Both the position numbers and the translations under genes were made by a program. The notes below the pieces were generated by a model. The model searched no databases. It was not told the origin of the DNA and worked only from the letters and a program-made list of their open reading frames with translations. From positions 87,348 to 151,347 of the forward strand of contig DKOR01000034.1 in the NCBI GenBank assembly GCA_002470825.1: a stretch of 64,000 bases of DNA, given 5' to 3'. Below, piece by piece: positions 9,094-18,385 of the stretch. How positions within the stretch are numbered: the first letter of the stretch is position 1; each line of letters opens with the position of its first letter. Origin of the DNA: Thiotrichaceae bacterium UBA7357 (lineage in GTDB: Bacteria > Pseudomonadota > Gammaproteobacteria > Eutrophobiales > Eutrophobiaceae).

Positions 9094-9114
9094 ATTAGTA
9101 TAAATAATACTAAT
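9094..9114. promoter_or_regulatory. Operator-like dyad between aceA and the LysR gene
   Basis: A perfect inverted repeat, ATTAGTAT, five bases, ATACTAAT, lies 22 bases before the LysR start codon and about 210 bases before aceA. Such a dyad in a divergent LysR promoter region is typical of an autoregulatory LysR binding site. It does not match the strict T-N11-A spacing, as its T/A pair is nine bases apart, and the region is AT-rich, so the call is provisional. Confidence 0.45.
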
Positions 9115-9136
9115 ACTTGAACTGTAATTGCGACCT

Positions 9137-10087
9137 ATGACCCGTTTTTATTATAAGCAAAACCGCATTAAACAATTGCGAGCATTTTGTTATGCCGCAC
9201 AGTTTAAAAGCATGTCCAAAGCTGCTGAACAAATGTTTCTTAGTCAGCCTTCGATATCAATCTTAATTCAATCACTTGAAAAGGAACTAAAACAGCGTTT
9301 ATTCGATAGAAAAGGTCCTAAAATTAATCTTACAAAGGAAGGAATAATATTGTTTGAAATGTCTTTGCCATTGCTAGAAGGACTCGAAACACTCCCAGAA
9401 AGCTTTGAAGAGAAGTGCAAGCATTCTGTTGTCGGCAGTCTAAATATTGCTGCCGTTGAGGCAATAATCCTTTATACGTTGCCAGAAATCATTAAACGCT
9501 ATACTGACTCATTTCCAGATATCCATATCAAACTCAATAATTGTGCAGCAGCTGTTGGTGTCGAAAAAGTTCGTAATGGTGAAGTTGATTTTGCCATCGG
9601 GTCAACACTTAATGTTCCTGATGACATCGCTTATTTGCCGGTTTATACATTCGAGCCAGTATTAATCACTCCAATCGGTCATCAACTGGCAAAAAAAAAT
9701 CAGGTTACTATAAATGATATTAGCCAGTATGGACTGATTTTATCACCTCAACATATGTCTACATGGCAAATGGTTGATTTAGTATTTAAACAATATAATG
9801 TTGATTATAAGGTAAAATTAGAAGCAGGTGGATGGGAGGTGCTGAAAAAATATGTCGAGAAAGGTTTGGGCGTGTCCATAATCACGGATATATGCTTATC
9901 TGGCGAAGAAAATCTTGAACGAGTGCCGTTAACTCAGTTTTTTCCTAAAAGAACCTATGGCTTATTTCTTCGCAAAGGCAAGGTTTTATCGCCAGCCGCA
10001 CGTGAGTTTATTCAATATATTGATCCACACGCAGTGGAGATGTTCAGAACTGAAGAAAATCGCAAGGGGAAAAAATATAGAACTTGA
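9137..10087 (+). CDS. LysR-family transcriptional regulator (CysB-like)
   Basis: This is a LysR regulator of 316 residues. The N-terminal winged helix-turn-helix (residues ~9-70) contains the family pattern FKSMSKAAEQMFLSQPSISI and LFDRKGPKINLTKEG. The rest is a periplasmic-binding-fold effector domain most like the CysB branch. The start is the ATG at 9137; a TTG nine bases upstream is less likely. It is transcribed away from aceA, with a 255-base gap containing a perfect dyad. Control of the glyoxylate shunt is an inference from position only; the effector is unknown. Confidence 0.85.
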   Translation: MTRFYYKQNRIKQLRAFCYAAQFKSMSKAAEQMFLSQPSISILIQSLEKELKQRLFDRKGPKINLTKEGIILFEMSLPLLEGLETLPESFEEKCKHSVVGSLNIAAVEAIILYTLPEIIKRYTDSFPDIHIKLNNCAAAVGVEKVRNGEVDFAIGSTLNVPDDIAYLPVYTFEPVLITPIGHQLAKKNQVTINDISQYGLILSPQHMSTWQMVDLVFKQYNVDYKVKLEAGGWEVLKKYVEKGLGVSIITDICLSGEENLERVPLTQFFPKRTYGLFLRKGKVLSPAAREFIQYIDPHAVEMFRTEENRKGKKYRT

Positions 10088-10248
10088 TATCCGACCATGA
10101 GTCACAATATAAATTGTTATACAAATTATGTGTATAATATTTTGAAAATTAACTTGAAACTAACCACTAGAAAGCAGCATTATTTATAAACAACGTTATG
10201 AGAAAGAACAAACGCATCAAAATCACAAAGATCAGGGCTTAGACAGTT

Positions 10249-10569
10249 ATGTCAGACAAAGCTGATAACACTATTGATGATGACTTGGCAATTGAAGAAA
10301 GCAAGCCACAAATCAAACGACCTCCATTGTATAGAGTCATTTTACTGAACGATGACTATACTCCTATGGATTTCGTTGTGCATGTTCTGGAAATCTTCTT
10401 CTCAGTTGACCGAGACAATGCTACTCGTGTCATGTTAGAAATTCATACCCGCGGCAAAGGTGTGTGTGGGATTTTTACCCATGAAATCGCAGAATCAAAA
10501 GTCTCACTGGTTAATGATTATGCGAAAGAAAACCAACATCCACTCCTTTGCACCATGGAAAAGGTCTAA
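10249..10569 (+). CDS. clpS: ATP-dependent Clp protease adaptor ClpS
   Basis: ClpS binds N-degron substrates and delivers them to ClpA-ClpP. The 106-residue protein has a disordered acidic N-terminus followed by the conserved core YRVILLNDDYTPMDFVVHVL, with the NDD/M substrate-pocket residues, and a later HTRGKGVCGIFTHEIAESK. The gene lies 13 bases upstream of clpA, the standard arrangement. Confidence 0.96.
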   Translation: MSDKADNTIDDDLAIEESKPQIKRPPLYRVILLNDDYTPMDFVVHVLEIFFSVDRDNATRVMLEIHTRGKGVCGIFTHEIAESKVSLVNDYAKENQHPLLCTMEKV

Positions 10570-10582
10570 TAGGTAAATCAAT

Positions 10583-12850
10583 ATGCTTGATAAAGAATTG
10601 GAACAATCGCTTAATAATGCATTTAGGGAAGCAAGAGAAAAACGTCATGAATTTATGACTGTTGAACATCTTTTGCTTGCCTTGCTTGATAATATGTCAG
10701 CAACCAACGTACTCAAAGCTTGTGGAGCGAATTTGAACAGCCTTCACAGTGATATCACAAACTTTATTCAAGAGAATTCTCCTCTCATAGAAAATGAAGA
10801 TGATCGAGACACGCAGCCTACACTAGGATTTCAAAGAGTCTTGCAACGTGCCGTTTTTAATGTTCAATCGTCTGGCAAAAAAGAAGTGACTGGTGCTAAT
10901 GTACTGGTAGCAATTTTTGGTGAACGCGAATCACACGCAGCTTATTTTCTAAGCCAGCAAAATATTGCTCGACTAGATGCTGTTAACTATATTGCACATG
11001 GCATCGCCAAGATAGACGATGAACATGGGAATGAAGAAAATACAAATGATATCGAAGATGGAGCGAATCAAGAGGATGTAGCTACTAGCCCGCTCGAAAT
11101 GTATGCGGTCAATCTTAATGAAGAAGCAATACAAGGCAAAATAGACCCACTTATCGGAAGACAAGTTGAAGTACAACGTACAATTCAGATACTTTGTCGT
11201 CGTCGCAAAAATAATCCTTTATACGTTGGTGAAGCTGGTGTTGGTAAAACAGCTATCGCAGAAGGTTTAGCAAAACTAATTGTTGATGGTGATGTACCTG
11301 AAGTTTTACTAGATTCAGTCATCTACTCTCTTGATTTAGGTGGCTTATTAGCTGGGACTAAATACCGTGGTGATTTTGAAAAACGCTTGAAAGGCGTTAT
11401 AAATCAATTAAAAAAACAAGATCGTTCGGTACTGTTTATTGATGAAATACACACAATTATTGGTGCAGGTGCTGCATCAGGTGGGGTCATGGATGCATCT
11501 AATATTATCAAACCTGTTTTAGCGTCTGGCGATTTAAAATGTATAGGTTCAACTACCTATCAAGAGTATCGCGGTGTTTTTGAAAAAGATCGAGCGCTTG
11601 CACGTCGTTTCCAAAAGATTGATGTGTCAGAGCCTTCTATTGATGAAACAGTGAAAATTCTCGAAGGATTAAAATCACGTTTTGAGGAACACCATCAAAT
11701 TAGATACACGCGTCAAGCTCTTCGCACTGCTGCTGAGCTAACCGAACGTTATATTAATGACAGATACTTACCAGACAAAGCAATTGACATCATCGATGAA
11801 GCTGGCGCGGCCCAACAGTTATTAACCCCATCAAAAAGAAAGAAAACCGTCGGTGTTAACGATATTGAAAATATTATTGCCAAGATTGCACGTATTCCAG
11901 CCAAGACAGTCTCGTCTTCCGATAAAGATGTTATTAAAAAACTTGAACGTAACCTAAAGATGGTTGTGTTCGGTCAAGATGAAGCTATTGGCACTCTATC
12001 AAATTCAATTAAAATGTCACGATCTGGCTTAGGCAATCCGAACAAACCCATAGGAAATTTTCTTTTTGCTGGTCCAACAGGTGTAGGTAAGACAGAAGTT
12101 ACTCGTCAACTTGCAATACAAATGGGCGTTGAATTGATTCGTTTTGACATGTCTGAATATATGGAACGACATACTGTTTCAAGATTAATAGGTGCCCCTC
12201 CTGGTTATGTTGGCTTCGACCAAGGTGGTTTATTGACGGATGCCATCAATAAACAACCTCATTGCGTTTTATTACTAGATGAAATAGAAAAAGCACATCC
12301 GGATGTGTTTAATATACTTCTACAAGTATTCGATCACGGCACCCTAACGGATGCCAATGGTCGTAAATCTGATTTTCGTAATGTCATAGTAATCATGACA
12401 ACAAATGCGGGTGCTGACAGAATGAGTCGTGCTTCCGTAGGTTTCACAACACAGGACCATACTGGTGATGCTATGGCAAGCATTAAAAAAATGTTCAATC
12501 CTGAATTTCGTAATCGACTGGACGCTATTATTCAATTCAACACTCTTGATAAACGTACTATTTCCAATGTGGTCGATAAATTTCTGATTGAACTCGAAGC
12601 ACAACTCGATGAGAAAAAAGTCACAGTTGATGTCACAGAAAAAGCTCGTGAATGGCTCGCAATTCATGGCTATGACAAGACTATGGGCGCACGCCCTATG
12701 GCTCGATTAATTCAAGAAAAGGTAAAACGTGCATTGGCAGAAGAGCTTCTATTTGGCGAGTTAGAGCACGGTGGACATGTTGTTATAACAGTAGAGAATG
12801 AAGATATTGCCGTTGAAATAAAAAAAGAAGAATTAGAAGATACTGTTTAA
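10583..12850 (+). CDS. clpA: ATP-dependent Clp protease ATP-binding subunit ClpA
   Basis: ClpA is the AAA+ unfoldase that feeds proteins into ClpP. At 755 residues it has the normal length and order: an N-domain (1-~145), an acidic linker near 150-165, a first AAA module with Walker A GEAGVGKT near residue 214 and Walker B LFIDEIHT, and a second AAA module with Walker A GPTGVGKT near 495 and LLLDEIEKAHPD. The absence of the long ClpB middle coiled coil and the neighbouring clpS make ClpA certain. It converges on argA with only 17 bases between the stop codons. Confidence 0.97.
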   Translation: MLDKELEQSLNNAFREAREKRHEFMTVEHLLLALLDNMSATNVLKACGANLNSLHSDITNFIQENSPLIENEDDRDTQPTLGFQRVLQRAVFNVQSSGKKEVTGANVLVAIFGERESHAAYFLSQQNIARLDAVNYIAHGIAKIDDEHGNEENTNDIEDGANQEDVATSPLEMYAVNLNEEAIQGKIDPLIGRQVEVQRTIQILCRRRKNNPLYVGEAGVGKTAIAEGLAKLIVDGDVPEVLLDSVIYSLDLGGLLAGTKYRGDFEKRLKGVINQLKKQDRSVLFIDEIHTIIGAGAASGGVMDASNIIKPVLASGDLKCIGSTTYQEYRGVFEKDRALARRFQKIDVSEPSIDETVKILEGLKSRFEEHHQIRYTRQALRTAAELTERYINDRYLPDKAIDIIDEAGAAQQLLTPSKRKKTVGVNDIENIIAKIARIPAKTVSSSDKDVIKKLERNLKMVVFGQDEAIGTLSNSIKMSRSGLGNPNKPIGNFLFAGPTGVGKTEVTRQLAIQMGVELIRFDMSEYMERHTVSRLIGAPPGYVGFDQGGLLTDAINKQPHCVLLLDEIEKAHPDVFNILLQVFDHGTLTDANGRKSDFRNVIVIMTTNAGADRMSRASVGFTTQDHTGDAMASIKKMFNPEFRNRLDAIIQFNTLDKRTISNVVDKFLIELEAQLDEKKVTVDVTEKAREWLAIHGYDKTMGARPMARLIQEKVKRALAEELLFGELEHGGHVVITVENEDIAVEIKKEELEDTV

Positions 12851-12867
12851 GCACTCGTTAACAATTA

Positions 12868-14193
12868 TTAAACGTTTATTCTTTTTATCAATACCTTTGA
12901 ATTGCGTTGATAATTATAGGTTTCCTGCTTCTCAATTGGTAAAGAACTTATCTCCGTTTCAACAAATCCCTTTTCAATAAACCAATGTTCTGTTTGTGTA
13001 GTGAACACCAGTAGCATCTTTGCGCCGTTATTGTTCGCCAACGCTTCAATAGATTTATACAGCATTTCACCCATAGACTGATTTTGATAATCAGGATGTA
13101 CTGCAACACATGCTAATTCCATCACCTTTTCTTTGGGGTAATCGTGTAATGCAGCACAAGCAATGACGGTACCATCTCTTACCAAGACAATATAATCGTT
13201 TATATCATCTTCAATTTTATCTAATGAGCGTTTAACAAGTATCCCTTGATGCTCTAGGGGCTCTATCAATTCATAAATACCAGCAATATCATTTATCGAT
13301 GCTTGTCGAATTGTATCAAACGGAGTGCTTGTTAATAATGTTCCTACGCCATCAAGTGTAAAGAGTTCTTGTAATAGGGCACCATCGATGTTCTCGTCAA
13401 TATAATGAATGCGTTTAACACCTGACTCACATGCCTTGATGCCCTGTGCTAACGCGTTCGCAGATGTTTCATCTATATTTTTTTTAGAGTCAGCATCTAG
13501 GTTCGTTTTTGCTTCAGCACAGGTTATTTGTCGAATCGTTTCTCCGTTATCACCTTTCAATATTCGTGAATTATTGAACATGATGAGTTTGTCCGCAGCG
13601 AGTTCAATAGAAATCTGTGTTGCAATCTCTATCGAGCTCAGATTAAAGACTTCACCGGTAGTAGAATAACCCAAGGGAGTTATCAACACTATCTCACCAG
13701 CCTCAAGACGGTTATTGATGGTTTCTTTTTCTACACTTCTGACCTTACCTGTAAGGTTGAGGTCAACACCGTTAAAGATACCATAAGGTCTCCCCGTTAC
13801 ATAATTACCAGAAGCAACCTTGATGGCAGAATCTGCCATAGGAGAGTTGGGCAAACCCATAGACAACAACGCTTCAATCTTAATTTTTACATCACCAACT
13901 GCTTGCATGACACTATTAATCGAAGCCTCATCAGTGATACGCAGAGGCCCACAATATTCTGACACAACATTTTTTTCTTTTAATATTTTATCTATCTGTG
14001 GTCTTACACCAAAGACAATAACCAATTTAATTGCCAAACTATTTAGCAAGGCCAAGTCATGAATTAAATGTGAAAAGCCATCCGATGCAACAACATCGCC
14101 ACTTATTTGCAAAACAAATATTTTTCGCGTGTGCGCATGTATATAAGGTGCTGCGCCTCTAAAACACTCTATAAAAGAGTTTTTATCATTCAT
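12868..14193 (-). CDS. argA: N-acetylglutamate synthase
   Basis: ArgA acetylates glutamate to start arginine synthesis. The 441-residue protein combines an N-terminal amino acid kinase-like domain (about residues 1-290, with VIVFGVRPQID-type and ITPLGYSTTGEVFN segments) and a C-terminal GNAT acetyltransferase domain (about 300-441, with CVAVHPDYQNQSMGEMLY as the acetyl-CoA loop). This two-domain arrangement is the gammaproteobacterial ArgA. It shares direction with argE 26 bases downstream of that gene, so the two arginine genes are probably cotranscribed, argE first. Confidence 0.95.
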   Translation of the reverse strand: MNDKNSFIECFRGAAPYIHAHTRKIFVLQISGDVVASDGFSHLIHDLALLNSLAIKLVIVFGVRPQIDKILKEKNVVSEYCGPLRITDEASINSVMQAVGDVKIKIEALLSMGLPNSPMADSAIKVASGNYVTGRPYGIFNGVDLNLTGKVRSVEKETINNRLEAGEIVLITPLGYSTTGEVFNLSSIEIATQISIELAADKLIMFNNSRILKGDNGETIRQITCAEAKTNLDADSKKNIDETSANALAQGIKACESGVKRIHYIDENIDGALLQELFTLDGVGTLLTSTPFDTIRQASINDIAGIYELIEPLEHQGILVKRSLDKIEDDINDYIVLVRDGTVIACAALHDYPKEKVMELACVAVHPDYQNQSMGEMLYKSIEALANNNGAKMLLVFTTQTEHWFIEKGFVETEISSLPIEKQETYNYQRNSKVLIKRINV

Positions 14194-14219
14194 TTCTTTT
14201 TTTACTCTTTATTATTTCA

Positions 14220-15386
14220 TTATTTTGATGCACAAAAATGATTCATCATCTTTGATATAATATTGATTGATGGTTCAATTCTATTAATCTGTAAATATTC
14301 ATTCGGTTGGTGTGCAACATGAATATCACCGGGACCAAGAATAACTGTTTCTAGTCCCATGTCATTAAAAAACGGCCCTTCGGTACCAAATGCAACTGAA
14401 CTGGAAATTTGTTGAGTTACTTTTTCGCTTATCTTAATAATTTCACTATCAGTCGAGGTCTGCATCGGTCGCGTACCATTAAATAAACTATTGAATTCAA
14501 CTTTGAGTCCAGAACCGGCCAAAGTGTCATTAACGATTCGATACAATTTTTGTTTTAGTGGTTCTAGTTCCATACCGGGCAACATCCTAAGGTCCATTAA
14601 AAGCTCACAATTCGCACAAATACGATTTGCACTATCACCGCCCTGAATAGAGCCTAAGTTTAAAGTCGGAACAGGTATCTTAAATTTATCATTTTGGAAT
14701 TCCGTTTGTAATTCATCACGCCATCGTCTCAGTGCATTCAGAACATCATTCATTCCTTCCAACGCACTATTGCCTAAAGAAGGGTCGCTGGAATGTCCTG
14801 AGTATCCCTGGATATGAATTTTTTCTATAATTATACCTTTGTGCATATGTCTTGGAATTAAACCTGTAGGTTCACCAATGATACAATAACGACCGAGTGG
14901 TTTATTGGCTTGCTGTATAGCTCGCGCGCCAGACATAGTGCTCTCTTCATCCGCAGTAGCTACCACAGTGATTGGTTTACTAAATTTGACATCCGAAAGT
15001 CTCTCAAGAGCTTCAACGATTATTGGGAAAAAGTTTTTCATATCAGCAGTGCCGAGGCCATAATAATTCTCATTCTTCTTTGTCAGCTTAAATGGATCAG
15101 TATTCCATCCGTTCGCGTCATATGGGACCGTATCCGTGTGACCCGATAATACTAGCCCACTATTTTGTTCAGTCTGACCTCCTCCGAGACGCGCGATTAG
15201 ATTGCATTTTTCCGGACTATCATTGATAGGCATGATTTCACACGCAAAGCCAAGCGCATCTAGCCAATTGGCAAGTACATCAATAACCCTACGATTACTT
15301 TGATCATGCTCTGGATTGACACAACTCACGGAGGGTAAACTTATCAACTCCGCGAAACAATCTTCAAATTCTGGTGTTTTTCTCAT
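14220..15386 (-). CDS. argE: Acetylornithine deacetylase
   Basis: ArgE hydrolyses N-acetylornithine to ornithine in arginine synthesis. It is an M20-family metallopeptidase of 388 residues from the ATG at 15386; a TTG 39 bases upstream would add a hydrophobic stretch unlike the family and is rejected. Metal-binding segments SGHTDTVP, GTADMKNF and ATADEESTMSGA are present, and a late His lies in HVAHQPNEYL. The gene sits directly upstream of argA on the same strand. It could in principle act on other acyl-amino acids, but argA next door supports ArgE. Confidence 0.92.
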   Translation of the reverse strand: MRKTPEFEDCFAELISLPSVSCVNPEHDQSNRRVIDVLANWLDALGFACEIMPINDSPEKCNLIARLGGGQTEQNSGLVLSGHTDTVPYDANGWNTDPFKLTKKNENYYGLGTADMKNFFPIIVEALERLSDVKFSKPITVVATADEESTMSGARAIQQANKPLGRYCIIGEPTGLIPRHMHKGIIIEKIHIQGYSGHSSDPSLGNSALEGMNDVLNALRRWRDELQTEFQNDKFKIPVPTLNLGSIQGGDSANRICANCELLMDLRMLPGMELEPLKQKLYRIVNDTLAGSGLKVEFNSLFNGTRPMQTSTDSEIIKISEKVTQQISSSVAFGTEGPFFNDMGLETVILGPGDIHVAHQPNEYLQINRIEPSINIISKMMNHFCASK

Positions 15387-15498
15387 GCTAATTATCTTTA
15401 CTATTATTATTTCTATGCCTGACAAGCCGTCAGACCTAAGGTATTCTAACGCACATTTTTAAGTCATAGTGAACAGTAAGAACAGCATAGGTAATAAA

Positions 15499-17178
15499 AT
15501 GAGCAATAAACTAAATAAATACAGTTCACGCATCACAAATCCCAAGTCTCAAGGAGCATCTCAAGCTATGCTCTATGGTACTGGTATGACCGATGCAGAT
15601 ATGAACAAGGCTCAGGTAGGAATCTCTAGTATTTGGTATGAAGGTAATACTTGTAATATGCACTTGCTCGAACTTGCCGGGAAAGTAAAAGAAGGTGTTA
15701 TCGCAGCGGGACTGGTGGGCTTGCGTTTTAATAGTATTGGCGTGAGTGATGGCATTTCTATGGGTACCGACGGTATGAGCTACTCATTACAATCACGTGA
15801 TCTTATCGCGGACTCAATTGAAACAGTCATGTCAGCCCAATGGTACGATGCTAATATCTCATTACCTGGCTGCGATAAAAATATGCCCGGTTGTTTAATC
15901 GCAATGGGGCGTCTCAATAGACCATCAATTATGGTCTATGGTGGTACTATTAAACCGGGGCATCGTGAAGATCAGACTCTTGATATTATTTCCGCCTTTC
16001 AGAGTTATGGTGAATTTATAACTGGTGGCATTGATGATGAGACACGTCAAGATATCGTCAAAAAATCATGCCCCGGTGCCGGTGCCTGTGGTGGCATGTA
16101 TACCGCAAACACAATGGCATGTGCTATTGAAGCTATGGGTATGTCTTTACCCTATAGTTCATCAACTCCGGCCGTTGATCCGGGTAAATTAAAAGAATGT
16201 TTCGATGCCGGTAAAGCGATAAAAAAATTATTAGAAAAAGACATAAAACCACGTGACATCATGACGCGTGAGGCATTTGAAAATGCAATGGTACTGATAA
16301 CTGTTCTGGGTGGTTCAACCAATGCTGTATTACACCTTTTAGCTATGGCTCGCTCTGTTGATGTAAATCTTACTCTTGATGATTTTCAAGCCGTAAGTGA
16401 CCGTACTCCTTATCTTGCCGATCTAAAACCTAGTGGCAAATATGTGATGGAAGACCTGCATCTTATTGGTGGTACACCTGCTGTTATGAAGTTTTTACTT
16501 GAAAATGCCTTGATCAATGGTGACTGTTTAACAGTAACCGGTAAAACGATTAAAGAAAATTTAGCGGGTCTGTCTGAGTTTAAGGTAGGACAAGATATTA
16601 TCGCATCGTTAGAAAAACCATTAAAAGAAAGTGGTCATATTAGAATATTGAAAGGTAACCTTGCTCCAGGAGGTTCCGTTGCAAAGATCACAGGTAAAGA
16701 AGGTTTAATGTTTAAAGGTCCAGCAAAGGTTTATGATTCTGAAGAGGATATGCTTAAGGCTTTAGAAGAAGATAAAATTGAAAAAGGCGATGTGATTATT
16801 ATTCGATATGAAGGTCCCAAAGGTGGTCCAGGTATGCCTGAAATGTTAACACCCACCTCTGCTATTATGGGAGCGGGACTAGGTAGTGATGTTGCGATGA
16901 TAACAGACGGTCGTTTTTCTGGTGGCTCACATGGTTTTATAATTGGTCACGTAGTGCCCGAGGCACAAGATGGCGGTCCAATTGCTCTAGCTGAAAATGG
17001 TGATATTGTCACTGTCGATGCAGAAAGAAATCAGATCTCATTTAACGTGAGCGATGAAGTTATTGCTAAGAGAAGGTCTCGTTGGACAATGCCCCCGTAC
17101 AAAGCAACTCGAGGCACGCTCTATAAGTATATCAAAACGGTAAAAACTGCTTCTGAAGGTTGTGTGACTGATGAATAA
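15499..17178 (+). CDS. ilvD: Dihydroxy-acid dehydratase
   Basis: IlvD dehydrates dihydroxy acids in valine, leucine and isoleucine synthesis and carries an iron-sulfur cluster. Cluster cysteines are seen in GNTCNMHLLE, PGCDKNMPGC and CPGAGACGGMYTANTMA. I choose the ATG at 15499, giving 559 residues and the usual opening NKYSSRITNPKSQGASQAM; a GTG at 15469 would add ten residues. The gene is divergent from argE. It is followed after eight bases by a VF530-type gene on the same strand. Confidence 0.95.
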   Translation: MSNKLNKYSSRITNPKSQGASQAMLYGTGMTDADMNKAQVGISSIWYEGNTCNMHLLELAGKVKEGVIAAGLVGLRFNSIGVSDGISMGTDGMSYSLQSRDLIADSIETVMSAQWYDANISLPGCDKNMPGCLIAMGRLNRPSIMVYGGTIKPGHREDQTLDIISAFQSYGEFITGGIDDETRQDIVKKSCPGAGACGGMYTANTMACAIEAMGMSLPYSSSTPAVDPGKLKECFDAGKAIKKLLEKDIKPRDIMTREAFENAMVLITVLGGSTNAVLHLLAMARSVDVNLTLDDFQAVSDRTPYLADLKPSGKYVMEDLHLIGGTPAVMKFLLENALINGDCLTVTGKTIKENLAGLSEFKVGQDIIASLEKPLKESGHIRILKGNLAPGGSVAKITGKEGLMFKGPAKVYDSEEDMLKALEEDKIEKGDVIIIRYEGPKGGPGMPEMLTPTSAIMGAGLGSDVAMITDGRFSGGSHGFIIGHVVPEAQDGGPIALAENGDIVTVDAERNQISFNVSDEVIAKRRSRWTMPPYKATRGTLYKYIKTVKTASEGCVTDE

Positions 17179-17186
17179 AAAACACA

Positions 17187-17612
17187 ATGCCTGATTCAGA
17201 ACCCCCTAATATTGAAGTTCAAAAAAATAACCCACTTCATGGCGTTAAACTTGAAGTCTTACTAACGGAGTTAGTAAATCATTACTCTTGGGAGAGTTTG
17301 GCAAATGCTATGAACCTCAACTGCTTCAAGAGTAATCCCAGCATCAAATCAAGCTTAAAATTTCTGCGCAAAACACCATGGGCTCGAGAAAAGATAGAAG
17401 GGTTTTATCTTTATGAATTCAAACGACTACCGAGACCTAATGATGAGCAATGCGAATTGCCACCAAGGAATAGAACAATACCTCTGGAACAACAACCTGG
17501 GTCACTAGCTGAAATAATTTCAAACAAGTCTGCATATGAAGATGACTATTCATCAAGCGAGAGTCCCACAATACCTGACAACATCTGGGGAAATTGGAAA
17601 AAAGATTTCTGA
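17187..17612 (+). CDS. VF530-family (DUF2132) DNA-binding protein
   Basis: The first ~80 residues match the VF530 family of small proteins, with NPLHGVKLEVLLTELV, SIKSSLKFLRKTPWAREK and a following YLYEF. A family structure has been solved as a helical fold and DNA binding has been proposed; the biological role is unknown. Here the domain is followed by an unusual ~60-residue tail rich in Pro, Ser, Asn and acidic residues, probably disordered, giving 141 residues where the family core is about 75-80. It lies eight bases after ilvD and may be cotranscribed with it. Confidence 0.75.
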   Translation: MPDSEPPNIEVQKNNPLHGVKLEVLLTELVNHYSWESLANAMNLNCFKSNPSIKSSLKFLRKTPWAREKIEGFYLYEFKRLPRPNDEQCELPPRNRTIPLEQQPGSLAEIISNKSAYEDDYSSSESPTIPDNIWGNWKKDF

Positions 17613-17616
17613 TTGG

Positions 17617-17703
17617 ATGTCAGACAAGAAACATAACCTGAATATCCTAGTATTATGTGTTGTTGTTTTCTTAGCAATAATGGTGCTCTTATTTTCACAC
17701 TAG
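17617..17703 (+). CDS. Possible 28-residue single-helix membrane microprotein
   Basis: An ATG four bases after the VF530 stop opens a frame of 28 codons ending in TAG. The product has a short polar N-terminus (MSDKKHN) and one continuous hydrophobic segment of about 19 residues (from LNILVLCVVV on), ending FSH. Its position, just after a gene on the same strand with no terminator between, fits a translationally coupled small membrane protein. There is no strong ribosome-binding site and no family match that I recognise, so a chance frame remains possible. Confidence 0.35.
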   Translation: MSDKKHNLNILVLCVVVFLAIMVLLFSH

Positions 17704-17731
17704 GCAGATTGTTGCATCTCTGGATTATTGC

Positions 17732-18340
17732 TTAGCTCATTGAGCTACGATATTCATTATAATACTTGAGAACTTTTTTGACATAATTACGAGTTTCTTT
17801 ATATGGTGGAATCTTATTGCCATATTTTTTTACAGTGCCTTCTCCAGCATTATAAGCTGCTAATACCAATGTCAAATCATTCTTGAATAGCTTTAATAGA
17901 TATCGCAAATAACGTGAACCGCCAGAAATGTTTTGTTTTGGATTGCGTCGATCACTTACTCCATAATGTTTTGCAGTTTCCGGCATTAATTGCATCAATC
18001 CTACTGCACCAGCACGCGAGATCGCATTTGGATCATAAAATGATTCAGCTTTAATTACAGCATGTAATAGAGCGTATGGAAGTTTGTACATCTTCGCGAC
18101 ACTTCTTATTGTTGGATCAAACTTTTTCTGATTTTTTACCCAGCTAAGATTTTTCGGAAATTTGGCTTCTTCCCAACCTTTCCATGTTTTAACCAGTCGC
18201 TTATATCCGATATGAGAGGGTTTATCCGTCAGTTCAACCCGGCCATACTTGTCGACATATTTATAAATATCTGCCTGACTTGGCGTCGACATAAGCCAGA
18301 GAATATAAATTAAGACTAATTTAGATTTATTACAAGGCAT
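17732..18340 (-). CDS. Secreted lytic transglycosylase (DUF4124 plus SLT domain)
   Basis: This 202-residue exported protein cleaves peptidoglycan glycan strands. A signal peptide (about residues 1-23, ending PSQA) precedes a DUF4124 segment (DIYKYVDKYGRVELTDKP) and then the Slt-type lysozyme fold from about residue 75. The catalytic glutamate is E99 in VIKAESFYDPNAIS, followed by GAVGLMQLMPETA and AAYNAGEGTVKKYG. It acts in the periplasm. It resembles the small soluble transglycosylases common in gammaproteobacteria. It converges on the VF530 gene and is followed by nothing on its own strand. Confidence 0.9.
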   Translation of the reverse strand: MPCNKSKLVLIYILWLMSTPSQADIYKYVDKYGRVELTDKPSHIGYKRLVKTWKGWEEAKFPKNLSWVKNQKKFDPTIRSVAKMYKLPYALLHAVIKAESFYDPNAISRAGAVGLMQLMPETAKHYGVSDRRNPKQNISGGSRYLRYLLKLFKNDLTLVLAAYNAGEGTVKKYGNKIPPYKETRNYVKKVLKYYNEYRSSMS

Positions 18341-18385
18341 GTGATCTCAAAGTGATTTAAAGTTTTTTGAGATAGATACTTAATT

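Noticed and set aside
8882..9136. Strict T-N11-A LysR box
   Set aside because: The dyad's arms do not give this spacing, so I report it only as an operator-like inverted repeat.
15387..15425. Upstream TTG start for argE
   Set aside because: The added hydrophobic residues are not in the family, and the ATG at 15386 gives the usual N-terminus.
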